From the NCBI GenBank assembly GCA_023665805.1, contig JAMPDJ010000003.1:102985-166984 (forward strand): a stretch of DNA of 64,000 nucleotides. The letters run 5' to 3'. The notes beneath the pieces are model-generated. The model was not told the origin of the DNA. It saw only the letters and a list, made by a program, of their open reading frames with translations, and made no database searches. This DNA comes from Bacteroides sp. (GTDB lineage Bacteria; Bacteroidota; Bacteroidia; Bacteroidales; Bacteroidaceae). Numbering within the stretch: position 1 is the stretch's first letter; each line of letters begins with the position of its first letter. The position numbers were made by a program, and so were the translations under genes. This document shows positions 54,379 to 63,749 of the stretch, piece after piece.

Positions 54379-54621
54379 ATGATTCCATTAACAGCAAAAC
54401 GCAGACGCATCACAAGGAGCATCCCATACACCGCCCTCCTACTCCTTATTATATATAGTGTCGTCGCAGGCATTGTATCCCTACATCAAGCACGGCCGTA
54501 TTTTCCCATGCCGCTATCGTACGTTTTCATCATCAACGAAGCCTTGGCCATGCTGGCCGCATTGGCTTCCATCCTTGTGGCTTGCTGCATTACGGCCATC
54601 CTCAAAAAGAAACAGAAATAA
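54379..54621 (+). CDS. Small two-helix membrane protein
   Basis: An 80-residue protein with a basic N-terminus (AKRRRITRSIP) and two predicted transmembrane helices (about 15-36 and 52-74), ending in KKKQK. The frame is open from 54310 but the ATG at 54379 gives a compact membrane protein and is chosen. It starts 40 bp after the HsdR_N gene and ends 17 bp before tag, so all three may be cotranscribed. No family recognised. Confidence 0.5.
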   Translation: MIPLTAKRRRITRSIPYTALLLLIIYSVVAGIVSLHQARPYFPMPLSYVFIINEALAMLAALASILVACCITAILKKKQK

Positions 54622-54638
54622 ACTCCAACACAATTTCC

Positions 54639-55196
54639 ATGCCAACCAAACCACGTTGCTTTTGGGCCAATCCCAAAAATCCGCTCTACGTCCATTACCA
54701 CGACCAAGAATGGGGACGTCCCGTGCACGACGACAGCAAACTGCTGGAACTTATGATTCTGGAAAGTTTCCAGGCCGGCCTGTCCTGGGAGTGCATACTC
54801 AACAAACGCGAAGCCTTCCGAGAAGCCTTCGACAACTTCGACCGCGACAAGATACTGGCCTACGATGATTCCAAAATAGAATTCCTGATGACAAACCCAG
54901 GCATCATACGCAACCGGGCCAAGATAAAAGCCGCAATCTCCAACACGCGTATTTTCAAGGACATCCAGACCGAGTTCGGTTCTTTCGATGCCTATCTCGC
55001 TCACCTATGTCCACAAGCCCCCATCTATGACCACACCTCCACCACGTCCCCACTGTCCGACACCATTTCAGCAGACTTGCGCCGCCGTGGCATGAAGTTC
55101 GTAGGCTCAACCACCATATATGCCTTCCTGCAATCCATTGGCGTGATAAATTCACACCAGCCCGGCTGCTTCCTCTACCACGACCTGCAAGGTTGA
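54639..55196 (+). CDS. tag: DNA-3-methyladenine glycosylase I
   Basis: Tag removes 3-methyladenine from DNA in base excision repair. The 185-residue protein has the zinc snap of the family: Cys7 and His21 near the N-terminus (RCFWA ... YHDQEWG) and His173 and Cys177 in HQPGC at the C-terminus. The helix-hairpin-helix region includes NPGIIRNRAKIKA, with QAGLSWECILNKR near residue 46. The ATG at 54639 gives the standard start; the open frame upstream overlaps the previous gene. Confidence 0.95.
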   Translation: MPTKPRCFWANPKNPLYVHYHDQEWGRPVHDDSKLLELMILESFQAGLSWECILNKREAFREAFDNFDRDKILAYDDSKIEFLMTNPGIIRNRAKIKAAISNTRIFKDIQTEFGSFDAYLAHLCPQAPIYDHTSTTSPLSDTISADLRRRGMKFVGSTTIYAFLQSIGVINSHQPGCFLYHDLQG

Positions 55197-55243
55197 AAGG
55201 CTCCGACATCAAGGAACCTACGTTGGAGCCACATTTCAATCCC

Positions 55244-55314
55244 AGTATTGTCGGCACCCCGACAATACTATAGTCGGGGGCGCGTCCATACTATTGTCGG
55301 GGTGCCGACAACAC
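55244..55314. repeat. TATTGTCG palindrome repeat, site 3 (most complete)
   Basis: The 18-base word TTGTCGGCACCCCGACAA and its exact reverse complement lie on either side of TAGTCGGGGGCGCGTCCATA. Inner 10-bp hairpins also exist. It may double as the tag terminator, 47 bp after its stop. Variants occur at 2231-2330 and 31813-31866. Confidence 0.7.
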
Positions 55315-55532
55315 GAAGTCTAAAACCTGCCTCCAAGCGGACGAATTCTCACCTCCACTTTTGAACATACTCACAACCGCAAAGTAGTCTCCACAGTGCC
55401 AAATTCACATCACAAACAGATTAAATTCCCCAAAAGGCAGATGCCACCAATAACGAAAGTTTGTGATGCCAATAGCCAATCGTAAAATTCTGTTTTGAGG
55501 GCATGCCAGTGCAGAATGTCATTTTTTTTATC

Positions 55533-55540
55533 TATATTTG
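55533..55540 (+). promoter_or_regulatory. -7 box for the lipoprotein operon
   Basis: TATATTTG ends only 5 bp before the ATG at 55546, again predicting an almost leaderless mRNA. No convincing -33 element is seen. Confidence 0.45.
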
Positions 55541-55545
55541 TGCGT

Positions 55546-56073
55546 ATGAAATCTCTGTCTGGTTGCATTTCCGTTGTACTTGCGTGCCTTTTGACTGCTT
55601 GCATGCAGAACGAACCACAAAACAATGAATATATACAGGGAACGTATAGAATCCACTTGGAACAACGTAACGACACCCTGCACATGCTCTTTCTGGACTT
55701 GGACGAGGTGAGGTGCGACAGCCTGCAACTGCCCTATCCCGTGTACCGTTTCGACTGCGGAGACCTCACCGGGGACGGTGTTCCGGAGATTTGCGTCGGT
55801 GTGGTGAAGCCCACACGATATTGGCCCAATGGACGGAGGCTCTTCATATACCATCTGTATCGCGGAAGATACATACGCCCCTTGTGGCTGGGTTCCCGGG
55901 TGGGGCGTCCCTTGCTGGACTTCTCCGTATGCCGGGATTCCGTGCCGGCCTGCATACACACGGAGGAATGCGGCCCGGACAGCATAAGGATACGCAACGA
56001 ATACTACTATCTGGGCTTCGGGCTTCAATTCAGGAAGCATCTGACAGGAACAGACAAACAGGCAAACCGATAA
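55546..56073 (+). CDS. VCBS/FG-GAP-like lipoprotein
   Basis: A 175-residue predicted lipoprotein (LACLLTAC, cysteine near residue 17). The middle holds CGDLTGDGVPEICVGVVKPT, a calcium-binding-type loop as found in VCBS/FG-GAP repeats, and the rest is aromatic and beta-rich. Probably anchored in the outer membrane. It is the first of three consecutive lipoprotein genes (23 bp before the DUF3160 gene). No defined function. Confidence 0.75.
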   Translation: MKSLSGCISVVLACLLTACMQNEPQNNEYIQGTYRIHLEQRNDTLHMLFLDLDEVRCDSLQLPYPVYRFDCGDLTGDGVPEICVGVVKPTRYWPNGRRLFIYHLYRGRYIRPLWLGSRVGRPLLDFSVCRDSVPACIHTEECGPDSIRIRNEYYYLGFGLQFRKHLTGTDKQANR

Positions 56074-56096
56074 ACAATGATAAAATCCCCAATGAC

Positions 56097-58628
56097 ATGA
56101 AACAGCCTATCCTCTTCATCCTTTGTGCCCTGCTGCTCTCTGCGGGCGGATGCAAGCAAAAGCCATCAAACACCGGCAATCCCTCGCCCGACACCATATC
56201 TACGGCAAAGGACACGAGCACCATCGCTCACGACGCCTTGCTGCCCGACAGCCTGTTCTTCATGCTGCAGGACGAGCCTCTGCCACGGCAAGTGTCACTC
56301 AATCAGGACATCAGCCACCTCAGCTACAACTGCCTGCGTCTGCTACGAAGCTATGTCTACGCCACGCACGGCCACTGGTTCATGGAGGGAGACTTGAACC
56401 GCTTCTTCCGGACACACACGCAGTGGTACTACTCGCTATGCGAACAAATGTGGTACGATTACAATTGGGACAGCATCCCGCAGCATGTCAACGACTACAC
56501 CATCGCACTGGCGAAGGACTACCCCAAGGCATACGGCATGATACAGCTGGACGACGACGAGCGCGCCTTTGTGGAGCGCATAGACCTACGTATGCAGGAA
56601 ATGGAGAAGCATAAGTTCGTATCCTCGGCCGAAGGGCAGAAGCTGTTCAATCCAGCACTGGCCATCAACCAGTTCCAGATATTCCAGCCCGACTCTGGCT
56701 TTGCACGCATGATCAGGGAACACAACATAGCATTGCAGCCCACCAACTACCAGCAACTATTCCACATCTACGAAAACAACGACTACTGCGACATCCCCAA
56801 CTTCATCACCACTGATGTCATGCTACAGGCATATCACATGTATTTCAGCTACTTGCTCAAGAGCCTGGAGGGACACGTTATGCAGAAATCCCTGCGCGAT
56901 GCCCTGTGGATGTTGTTGAAGGAATGCCACACACGCTTGAGTGTTTGTCCCGAAATGCGGCTCAGCCAGGACATGAACAATGCCATTTACTGTGCCGTAG
57001 GTCTGAAGTTGCTCGGTTATGATGCACTGGAAACCAGCGAGATGTCCGACCTGAAGGAATGGATGGCAGGAGAACCCATGCAGACCTACCTGCGCGAGGT
57101 GGAACTGGTCAACAATGCACAAGACGAAGTGTCGCCCTTGTTCCGCACGCGCACCCATTTCCCTTACAGCCTGTTCAAGCCACGAGGCCACTACACCCGC
57201 AATGAGTCATGCCAACGCTACTTCCGCGCCATGATGTGGCTACAGAAGGGATGCTTCAAACGCGAGGATCCTGCACAGCTGCATCAGGCCATCAGCTTGG
57301 CATCCCTCATCAATGATGTTCCATCTGCTCAGAAGCGCCTGCGCAATATCAACCAGGTCCTCTCTTTCCTCATAGGCACACCCGACAATGTCTCCATCCT
57401 GGACCTTGCCGCCTACATGCGCGATGAATGGATCTATGGAAACATGATATTCCAGAACGAGAAAATCGTGGCACAGATAGATGAATGGCTGAAAAAGGAG
57501 TTCAAGATGCGCAACCGCATCCGGCCAAAAGAGGCAGTGGACTTTCAGGACGAGATGAACCTGATGCCCGGCCGTTACACCTTCGACGGTGAAATCCTGG
57601 GGACGCTCTACGACCCTGCCGCCGATGCTCCCCGCGCCTATCCTTCCGGACTTGACGTGATGGACATCCTGGGAGTGGAGACCGCCACCTCGCTCCTGCA
57701 GGAGCGCAACCGTAGGCAGCCCTGGGACGACTACACGGAGGAGCGCAAGAAACTGGCCGAGCGCATGGACAAATTCTCGGGATGGAACAATACCTTATAT
57801 AATAAATGGATGCGCACACTCGTCACCATGCAGAAGCCCGACAAGCAACAACCGCCGTTCATGCAGACCAAAGCCTGGAAGTTGAAAAACCTCAACTCCT
57901 CGCTGGCCTCGTGGGCGTTGCTCAAACACGATGCCATACTCTACAGCGAAGAACCCTTTGCAGCCGAATGCGGAGGTGGCGGATTGCCGGAGCCGGAGGT
58001 ACTGGGATATGTAGAACCCAATCTACCCTTCTGGGAAGAGTTGGAAAGCCTGCTTGCACTCACCAACAAGATGTTGGAGCGCAACCACTTCCTCACCGAA
58101 ATAATCAACGAGCGAAGCAAGACCCTCGCCGGCATGGTACAACTGTGCCGGCTGGCATCGGAAAAGGAACTGGACGGCCAGAACCTGACGACAGAAGAAT
58201 ACCAGCAGATACGAAACATAGGCTCCAGTCTGGAGTGGTTCACCCTCTCGGTCATAGACCCCGACACCGTCCACTACTCTTGGAACGATATAAAAGGAGC
58301 GGACAGGTACGTGGCACAGGTGGCCGACGTGTTCACCCGCAACATCCTTGGCTGTCCCAAGGACGGCATCCTCTACGAAGCAGCCGGATTCCCGAACGAA
58401 ATCTACGTGCTTGTGGAAATGAAAGGACACTACTACCTTACCAGAGGGGCCGTCTACAGCTACTATGAGTTCGTACGCCCGTTGGACGACCGCCTCACCG
58501 ATGAACAATGGCAGGAAATGCTCATCAATGGCAAGGCTCCAGCCGTGCCCGAATGGTTTGCCCCCATGCTATTGCAAGGCTCACAGGCCAATCCCGATGA
58601 ACGTTTCCTATACTCTTCAGGATGCTGA
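56097..58628 (+). CDS. DUF3160 lipoprotein
   Basis: An 843-residue predicted lipoprotein starting at the ATG at 56097 (MKQPILFILCALLLSAGGC). The DUF3160 family is seen from motifs such as NFITTDVMLQAYHMYFSYLL near residue 240 and the C-terminal GHYYLTRGAVYSYYEFV. The frame is open to 55713, but that extension overlaps the previous gene and has no signal peptide. The family is widespread in surface lipoproteins of unknown function. It overlaps the CapA-like gene by 7 bp, so the two are translationally coupled. Confidence 0.88.
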   Translation: MKQPILFILCALLLSAGGCKQKPSNTGNPSPDTISTAKDTSTIAHDALLPDSLFFMLQDEPLPRQVSLNQDISHLSYNCLRLLRSYVYATHGHWFMEGDLNRFFRTHTQWYYSLCEQMWYDYNWDSIPQHVNDYTIALAKDYPKAYGMIQLDDDERAFVERIDLRMQEMEKHKFVSSAEGQKLFNPALAINQFQIFQPDSGFARMIREHNIALQPTNYQQLFHIYENNDYCDIPNFITTDVMLQAYHMYFSYLLKSLEGHVMQKSLRDALWMLLKECHTRLSVCPEMRLSQDMNNAIYCAVGLKLLGYDALETSEMSDLKEWMAGEPMQTYLREVELVNNAQDEVSPLFRTRTHFPYSLFKPRGHYTRNESCQRYFRAMMWLQKGCFKREDPAQLHQAISLASLINDVPSAQKRLRNINQVLSFLIGTPDNVSILDLAAYMRDEWIYGNMIFQNEKIVAQIDEWLKKEFKMRNRIRPKEAVDFQDEMNLMPGRYTFDGEILGTLYDPAADAPRAYPSGLDVMDILGVETATSLLQERNRRQPWDDYTEERKKLAERMDKFSGWNNTLYNKWMRTLVTMQKPDKQQPPFMQTKAWKLKNLNSSLASWALLKHDAILYSEEPFAAECGGGGLPEPEVLGYVEPNLPFWEELESLLALTNKMLERNHFLTEIINERSKTLAGMVQLCRLASEKELDGQNLTTEEYQQIRNIGSSLEWFTLSVIDPDTVHYSWNDIKGADRYVAQVADVFTRNILGCPKDGILYEAAGFPNEIYVLVEMKGHYYLTRGAVYSYYEFVRPLDDRLTDEQWQEMLINGKAPAVPEWFAPMLLQGSQANPDERFLYSSGC

Positions 58629-59566
58629 CGCGCACACTGGTTGCCTCCATTGCCGTACTTCTGGTTGCCTCATGCCACAGAAACCAGGCATTGCATACGG
58701 ACATCTCCGGCCAAGAGGACGATTCGCTGGTCATCCTCTTCACCGGAGACGTGCTCCTCGACCGTGGCGTGCGCCGCGAGGCAGAAAGGCACGGATGGCC
58801 ATGGCTATTCTCCGGAGTTGACTCCCTCTTTCACACGGCCGATGCCACGGTCATCAATCTGGAATGTCCTCTCACAGAAGTATACACGCCACTGGGCAAA
58901 CGTTTCATCTTCCGTGCCGACACCTGCACGGCCTCCGTCATGCGCCAAGCAGGTATCACCCATGCCACATTGGCCAACAACCACAGCAACGACCAGGGAT
59001 TTCAAGGACTACGTTCTACCGTGTCCTCCCTACACCAGGCTGGCATCACCCCCATGGGATGGGGCGACAATATGGAACAACGCCTCTCTCCCACCCTCAT
59101 ACGCAAAGGCGACATCACCGCCGCAATATTCTGTGCCGTGCTCATCCCTTTGGAGAACTGGATGCCATCCCCCAACGACATCTCCCCTTGCCAAACAGAT
59201 GCCTTGAAGCTGGCCGGGGCAATACGTACCTACCATGCCATGCATCCGTCGCACCGCATAATCTGTGTACTTCACTGGGGAGTAGAGTTCCATACCTATG
59301 CCACGCCGCAACAAATACGCCAGGCAAGGGTGCTGACCGCCGCAGGAGCCGATGCCATCATAGGCCACCATCCGCATGTAGTGCAACCACAGCGCCAGTA
59401 TGACTCCATCCCTGTCTTCTACAGCATAGGAAACTTCATCTTCGACCAACACACATCAGAAACAAACCAAGCAATAATGGCGCGCATTTCCATTAGTCAA
59501 AATACAGTCAAGGCCAAATCTATACCCATCCGTATCCATCATTGCAGACCAATTCCAGAGAATTGA
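58622..59566 (+). CDS. CapA/PgsA-family metallophosphoesterase-like lipoprotein
   Basis: A 314-residue predicted lipoprotein (VLLVASC, cysteine at 18) of the CapA family (PGA_cap). Phosphoesterase-like motifs are present in order: FTGDVLLDRG (40-49), NLECPLT, NNHSND, LHWGVE and GHHPHVVQ, with likely metal ligands Asp, Asn and His. CapA is linked to poly-gamma-glutamate capsule in Bacillus, but no capBC genes are here, so that role should not be assumed. Coupled to the DUF3160 gene by a 7-bp overlap (ATGCTGA). Confidence 0.87.
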   Translation: MLTRTLVASIAVLLVASCHRNQALHTDISGQEDDSLVILFTGDVLLDRGVRREAERHGWPWLFSGVDSLFHTADATVINLECPLTEVYTPLGKRFIFRADTCTASVMRQAGITHATLANNHSNDQGFQGLRSTVSSLHQAGITPMGWGDNMEQRLSPTLIRKGDITAAIFCAVLIPLENWMPSPNDISPCQTDALKLAGAIRTYHAMHPSHRIICVLHWGVEFHTYATPQQIRQARVLTAAGADAIIGHHPHVVQPQRQYDSIPVFYSIGNFIFDQHTSETNQAIMARISISQNTVKAKSIPIRIHHCRPIPEN

Positions 59567-59993
59567 CAAGGATATTGGCAAAGGCACATAAGCCCCAACA
59601 CATAAACCTCTGTCTATAAAGCTGTTACTTTCTTGATGCATTTATCATCCAACAATGCCATATTTCGCTTGTCATACCTCTTCCTACGCATTTTTACCTC
59701 CCAATAGAGTCTCTGTGCGTTTGACATATCTGCCATCTTGAAAAAAGAATATGCAGATTGCGCCTTCTTGTTTTATCGGATACTGTATTTTTCTAATATA
59801 AAAGAACCTTAATTCAAGTTCTGGCTTGGAATTCAGCAATTTGTGTAAATTTCACGTTCTGACGGGTTACGGTTTGCCAACTTGCTGGTTTCTTCGGCTT
59901 GCTTAGATTTGCTTTTTCAAATAACGCTTTTAGTCAATGCAAAATTATAAAGAAAAATCCGAAAGCCATTAAGTTGGCGTATTTTTCTTTGCT
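59567..59993. other. 427-bp gap at the likely chromosome/mobile-element junction
   Basis: Lies between the convergent CapA-like gene and rteB. It holds one small minus-strand frame (59614-59736). TTAGATTTGC at 59903-59912 resembles the GTAnnTTTGC core used by CTnDOT at 9 of 10 positions, but the same word type also fits promoter boxes, so an att site is only suggested. Confidence 0.5.
59614..59736 (-). CDS. Possible 40-residue basic protein or remnant
   Basis: The frame MADMSNAQRLYWEVKMRRKR ... CIKKVTAL is highly basic and in frame for about 13 further codons upstream of the ATG before a stop. It could be a real small protein of the mobile element or the tail of a broken gene. No family recognised. 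Confidence 0.3.
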   Translation of the reverse strand: MADMSNAQRLYWEVKMRRKRYDKRNMALLDDKCIKKVTAL

Positions 59994-61322
59994 TCATTTG
60001 AAAGTCTTTTCAACCTTTATCCCGTATTCCTCAATCTTGGCGTACAGTGTTGACCTACCGATAGAGAGAAGTTTGGCGGCAAGTATCTTGTTACCGTTTG
60101 CCTGTTTCAATGCCCGTATGATTCGCTCCTTTTCTTCTTCTGCCGTCCGCAAGGCGAAACTAACCGTGGAAGAAGAGACGGATTCATAACTTAGTTCCAA
60201 GTCTGCATCGGTTATCGTATCGTTTTCCGTATGTAGGACTGCCGAGAATATCTTTTGTTTTAATTCACGCACGTTGCCCAGCCATGTGTGAGTTAGCAGG
60301 GTTTTCCGTGAGGAAGCGTCAAAATCTCTGACGTTCCGTCCAAGTTCGTCATTGGCTATCTCACGGAAGAAGTCAGCCAACGGCATGATGTCCTCCTGAC
60401 AGTCACGCAACGGAGGTATGGTGATAACATATTCCTGCAACCTGTATAACAAGTCCTGCCGGAAACGCTTTTCCTTGACGGCATCATGCAGGTTCTCGTT
60501 GGTGGCGGCGATTATCCGCACATTGGCGGTCTTTTCTTCTTTAGCCCCGACCGGACGGTATCTTCTTTCCTGTATGGCACGGAGCAACATCTGCTGCATC
60601 TCCATTGTCAGGTTGCCCACCTCGTCAAGAAACAGCGTACCTCCATTGGCTTCCTGAAAATATCCCGTCCTGTTGCAGTCTGCACCCGTGAACGCTCCTT
60701 TGACATGACCGAAAAATGCGGATGGGGCGAGTGCAGGAGCAAGTGAACCGCAATCCACCGCCACGAAAGGTTTGTCGGAAAAGCGGCTTTGGGCATGGAT
60801 GTCTTGGGCGATGTGCTCCTTACCCGTGCCGTTCTCGCCCAATATCAACACGCTCATCCGGGTGGGCGCAACAAGATGTACCCGTTTCTTGATATTGCGG
60901 TATGCTTCTCCCTGCCGTATGAGTATAGGGACTTGGCGTTGCCTTTTCTGTTCACGTTCCTTGATAATGGAACGGAGAAGCGGTATGAGTTTGTCCTCCA
61001 CCAGTTGTTTGGGAATGTAGTCCAGCGAACCGAGTTTCATGCTCTCCACGGCAGTATGTACTTCGGCATAGTCGGTCATGACAATGAACGCCTGCCGTTT
61101 GTCATTGACACGCATCCATTTCAACAGTTCGATGCTTTCCCCATCAGGCAGACGCAAGTCTGCAAGAACTATATCGTCATTGCCAGCCTTTATTAGAGCC
61201 TTCCTTGCGGATGACAGGTGATATACCTGTTCCGTCTTGAAACCTTCCTTAGCCAATATATTGCACACGAATGTATTATATACAGGGTTGTCTTCCACCA
61301 CGATTATCTTTGCCTTATCCAT
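59994..61322 (-). CDS. rteB: RteB-type sigma54-family response regulator
   Basis: A 442-residue regulator: receiver domain with phospho-Asp in DIVLADLRLPDG (near 50), AAA+ domain with Walker A GENGTGKEH, the sigma54-contact loop GAFTGA, Walker B GGTLFLDEVGN, and a Fis-type HTH (NKILAAKLLSIGRSTLYAKIEEYGI). In CTnDOT, RteB activates rteC and so excision and transfer. The family resemblance is strong along the whole length (for instance YADFXK-like receiver end DYIPKQLVEDKLIPL). The ATG at 61322 (MDKAKIIVVEDN) is preferred to 61340; it overlaps the end of rteA by 8 bp. Confidence 0.88.
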   Translation of the reverse strand: MDKAKIIVVEDNPVYNTFVCNILAKEGFKTEQVYHLSSARKALIKAGNDDIVLADLRLPDGESIELLKWMRVNDKRQAFIVMTDYAEVHTAVESMKLGSLDYIPKQLVEDKLIPLLRSIIKEREQKRQRQVPILIRQGEAYRNIKKRVHLVAPTRMSVLILGENGTGKEHIAQDIHAQSRFSDKPFVAVDCGSLAPALAPSAFFGHVKGAFTGADCNRTGYFQEANGGTLFLDEVGNLTMEMQQMLLRAIQERRYRPVGAKEEKTANVRIIAATNENLHDAVKEKRFRQDLLYRLQEYVITIPPLRDCQEDIMPLADFFREIANDELGRNVRDFDASSRKTLLTHTWLGNVRELKQKIFSAVLHTENDTITDADLELSYESVSSSTVSFALRTAEEEKERIIRALKQANGNKILAAKLLSIGRSTLYAKIEEYGIKVEKTFK

Positions 61323-63618
61323 TGCCTTTTCTCCTTTCATCCTTTGCCAATTTAATAATCATCTGCCCTTTTTCCAATACAGCATTCACCGCCCGTTGCA
61401 GTTCTCTGTCTGAACATTCCGATTGTATGTAGCCATGCAAAAGCCATAAAGAACTGTCGGCATGGATGACCGCCCACGAACTCCGCAGACGGTGTGATAA
61501 ATCCACCAATGCCTTTCTATCAAGGTTTGCACCAGCCTTACAAAAATCCTGCATATCCTTTTCTGTTTCAGCAATCAGCCTGTCAAGCATCGCCTCACTG
61601 TCACCATAAACCAAAAGGGACTTCAAATCGGGCAAATCATTTCCGAACTTTATGTTCAGACTTCTTTCAGTAACAGTAATCAGTTCCTCCAAAGTAAATG
61701 GCTTGAACAGGCATCCGGCAAAGCCTTTTGCCAGTAGTTCCTCCGTATTGCAACTGCCGGAAGCGGTAGCCACTATTACGGGTATGTCCTTTGCATTGCC
61801 GATATTTGAAGAACGCAACAGTTCCAATACTTCATAACCGTTCATCTCCGGCATCTTCATGTCGGAGACAAGCAAGTCATAATTGCGCTTGCGCATGGCT
61901 TCCATCATATCGCCCACGTTGTCAAAGGCATCACAACAAACACCTGCATGGGCATACATTTCCTTTGTCATGGAAAGTAGCGTTTCATTATCATCAAGAA
62001 CCAAAACGGAACACGGGGTTGTGATATGGCTGTTTATCATATCTTGTGACTTTTCTTCCGATGCTGCATCGGCAACAGACATCGGCAGTCTGACCGTGAA
62101 ACGGCTACCTTTTCCTTTCTCGCTCTGCAAGTCTATTGTACCTTTCAGCATATCTACAATCCGTTTCACGACAGACAATCCAAGTCCGAAACCATCCTGT
62201 GCAGTGGCATTGGAAAGCCTTTCAAATGCTGTAAAAACCTGTTGTTGCTCATCTTCAGTCATACCAGTACCCGTATCCTCAACAACAAGTGTCAGAACCC
62301 CGTTGTTATAGTCGGTTGTCATGGAAACACCACCGTTTTCCGTGAATTTGATTGCATTGGAAAGCAGGTTGTTCCCGATTTGCAGGATACGGTTCTTATC
62401 ACCCGTCAACACAACATCCGCATTGTTTTCGATGACCAGGCACAGACTTTTGCTTTCAGCCATATTCTGAAATTCAGCTTTCAGAATTCGGGCAATCTCC
62501 TCCAATCTGAAAGGAATGGCAACATGCTGTTCCTTGCCGTTATCCAGCCGGAAGAAATCCAACAACGAGTTGAGCATGGCAAGCATCCGTTGAGAGGACA
62601 GACGGATATGTTCCGAATATCGGTCTATCCTCGTTTTTGCGTTATTTTTCTGTATCAGTTCGGCATACCCATGAATTGCGGAAAGCGGTGTTCGTAATTC
62701 ATGGGTAATGCTATGCATGGCCTTCTTGCGTGAATCAATCAGTTCCTTATTCTGACTGACGGATTCCGTTAGTTGTGAAATCAAATCTTCCGTTTTCTGT
62801 TTGTACTGCTTGATACGTCTGGCATCAACGTGTATGATAATGTAAGAAACAATCAACAGCAAAAGAACAAACCCCATCAAACCGCCTACCTGTATAAATG
62901 ATTTTTCACGCATGGCGGTTATTTCGTCTTCCCGGTTTTGCAGGTCGGCTTGAACTTTCTTTTCTATTTGGCAAATCAAGCCTTTCAGTTGCCTGTTAAT
63001 TTCCGCATTACGAACCACAAGACTGTCGGCTTGTTCCGACAATCGACGGCTTTGCAACTTCTGTTCACTGATTACGTTTCTATTGAGCGAATGAAGCATG
63101 GCGGTTGTTGTCGTTGGCTTCGCTTCCTCTTTTTTGCCGAAGATACCCAAGAAGCCTTTCCGTTTCGGTTTCTTGGGCTGTTCCAGCACACTTCTACGTG
63201 CGATAACCGGTACTTGATTGGCTATCTTATTGTTGATGGATTGTTGTTCGTCAAGCACCTGTACAATCCGGCGCATATGCCGTTCTTTGTCTTCTAAAAG
63301 ACCACGCACACTGTCAATTCTCTCAATTGGATAAGTTGCATTTAAACTGCATAATATACTGTCCAATTCTATACGTTTAGCATGATATTTATCCAGATTC
63401 GTTTCATTCCAATCCAAAACCGTTTCTCCCAATAAAGAAAATTCTATCAGTCGGATATGAATACGGTTTACCTCTTTCCTGAAATCATCTATCTGTTGAT
63501 TGCCAACTTTCAATGCTTCTATATCCTGCCATTCATGAAACCATGTATATACAATTCCGCTGATAATTAAAAAGATTGATACATAGCTGATATTTATTAT
63601 TGTATGTGCATGTTTCAT
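61315..63618 (-). CDS. rteA: RteA-type hybrid sensor histidine kinase
   Basis: A 767-residue inner-membrane kinase: helix at about 10-27, periplasmic region with KPKRKGFLGIFGKKEE, second helix (about 245-265), H-box SITHELRTPLSAIHGY (near 305), N-box NLLSNAIKFTENG, G-boxes VEDTGTGM and GFGLGLSVVKR, a receiver (LLVSDMKMPEMNGYEVL), and a C-terminal Hpt domain (DLSHRLRSSWAVIHAD). It matches RteA of CTnDOT, where tetQ-rteA-rteB form one tetracycline-controlled operon. Here no tetQ precedes it within the window; a lumazine-binding-like gene does. Confidence 0.87.
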   Translation of the reverse strand: MKHAHTIINISYVSIFLIISGIVYTWFHEWQDIEALKVGNQQIDDFRKEVNRIHIRLIEFSLLGETVLDWNETNLDKYHAKRIELDSILCSLNATYPIERIDSVRGLLEDKERHMRRIVQVLDEQQSINNKIANQVPVIARRSVLEQPKKPKRKGFLGIFGKKEEAKPTTTTAMLHSLNRNVISEQKLQSRRLSEQADSLVVRNAEINRQLKGLICQIEKKVQADLQNREDEITAMREKSFIQVGGLMGFVLLLLIVSYIIIHVDARRIKQYKQKTEDLISQLTESVSQNKELIDSRKKAMHSITHELRTPLSAIHGYAELIQKNNAKTRIDRYSEHIRLSSQRMLAMLNSLLDFFRLDNGKEQHVAIPFRLEEIARILKAEFQNMAESKSLCLVIENNADVVLTGDKNRILQIGNNLLSNAIKFTENGGVSMTTDYNNGVLTLVVEDTGTGMTEDEQQQVFTAFERLSNATAQDGFGLGLSVVKRIVDMLKGTIDLQSEKGKGSRFTVRLPMSVADAASEEKSQDMINSHITTPCSVLVLDDNETLLSMTKEMYAHAGVCCDAFDNVGDMMEAMRKRNYDLLVSDMKMPEMNGYEVLELLRSSNIGNAKDIPVIVATASGSCNTEELLAKGFAGCLFKPFTLEELITVTERSLNIKFGNDLPDLKSLLVYGDSEAMLDRLIAETEKDMQDFCKAGANLDRKALVDLSHRLRSSWAVIHADSSLWLLHGYIQSECSDRELQRAVNAVLEKGQMIIKLAKDERRKGNG

Positions 63619-63637
63619 TTTTATGCTTATTCTGTAA

Positions 63638-63686
63638 ACAAAAACAACGAACTACATAAGACTGTCTATGCATCCGTTGTTTTTGT
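63638..63686 (-). terminator. Stem-loop between the lumazine-binding-like gene and rteA
   Basis: ACAAAAACAACG (63638-63649) pairs exactly with CGTTGTTTTTGT (63675-63686) around a 25-nt loop. The T-rich arm is last on the minus strand, so it could end or attenuate the upstream transcript before rteA. Confidence 0.5.
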
Positions 63687-63749
63687 ATAGTGTTTTATTT
63701 TTAGATGAAGTTAAAAAAGCATCTATCAAAAGATTATTAAGTATAATTC

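Larger units (their letters stand above)
55197..55545. other. 349-bp gap with a large palindromic repeat
   Basis: Holds the TATTGTCG-family palindrome (55244-55314) and the -7 box of the next gene (55533-55540). Nothing else is recognised. Confidence 0.6.

Noticed and set aside
55713..56096. 128-codon upstream extension of the DUF3160 frame
   Set aside because: It overlaps the previous lipoprotein gene, and the downstream ATG gives a perfect lipoprotein signal.
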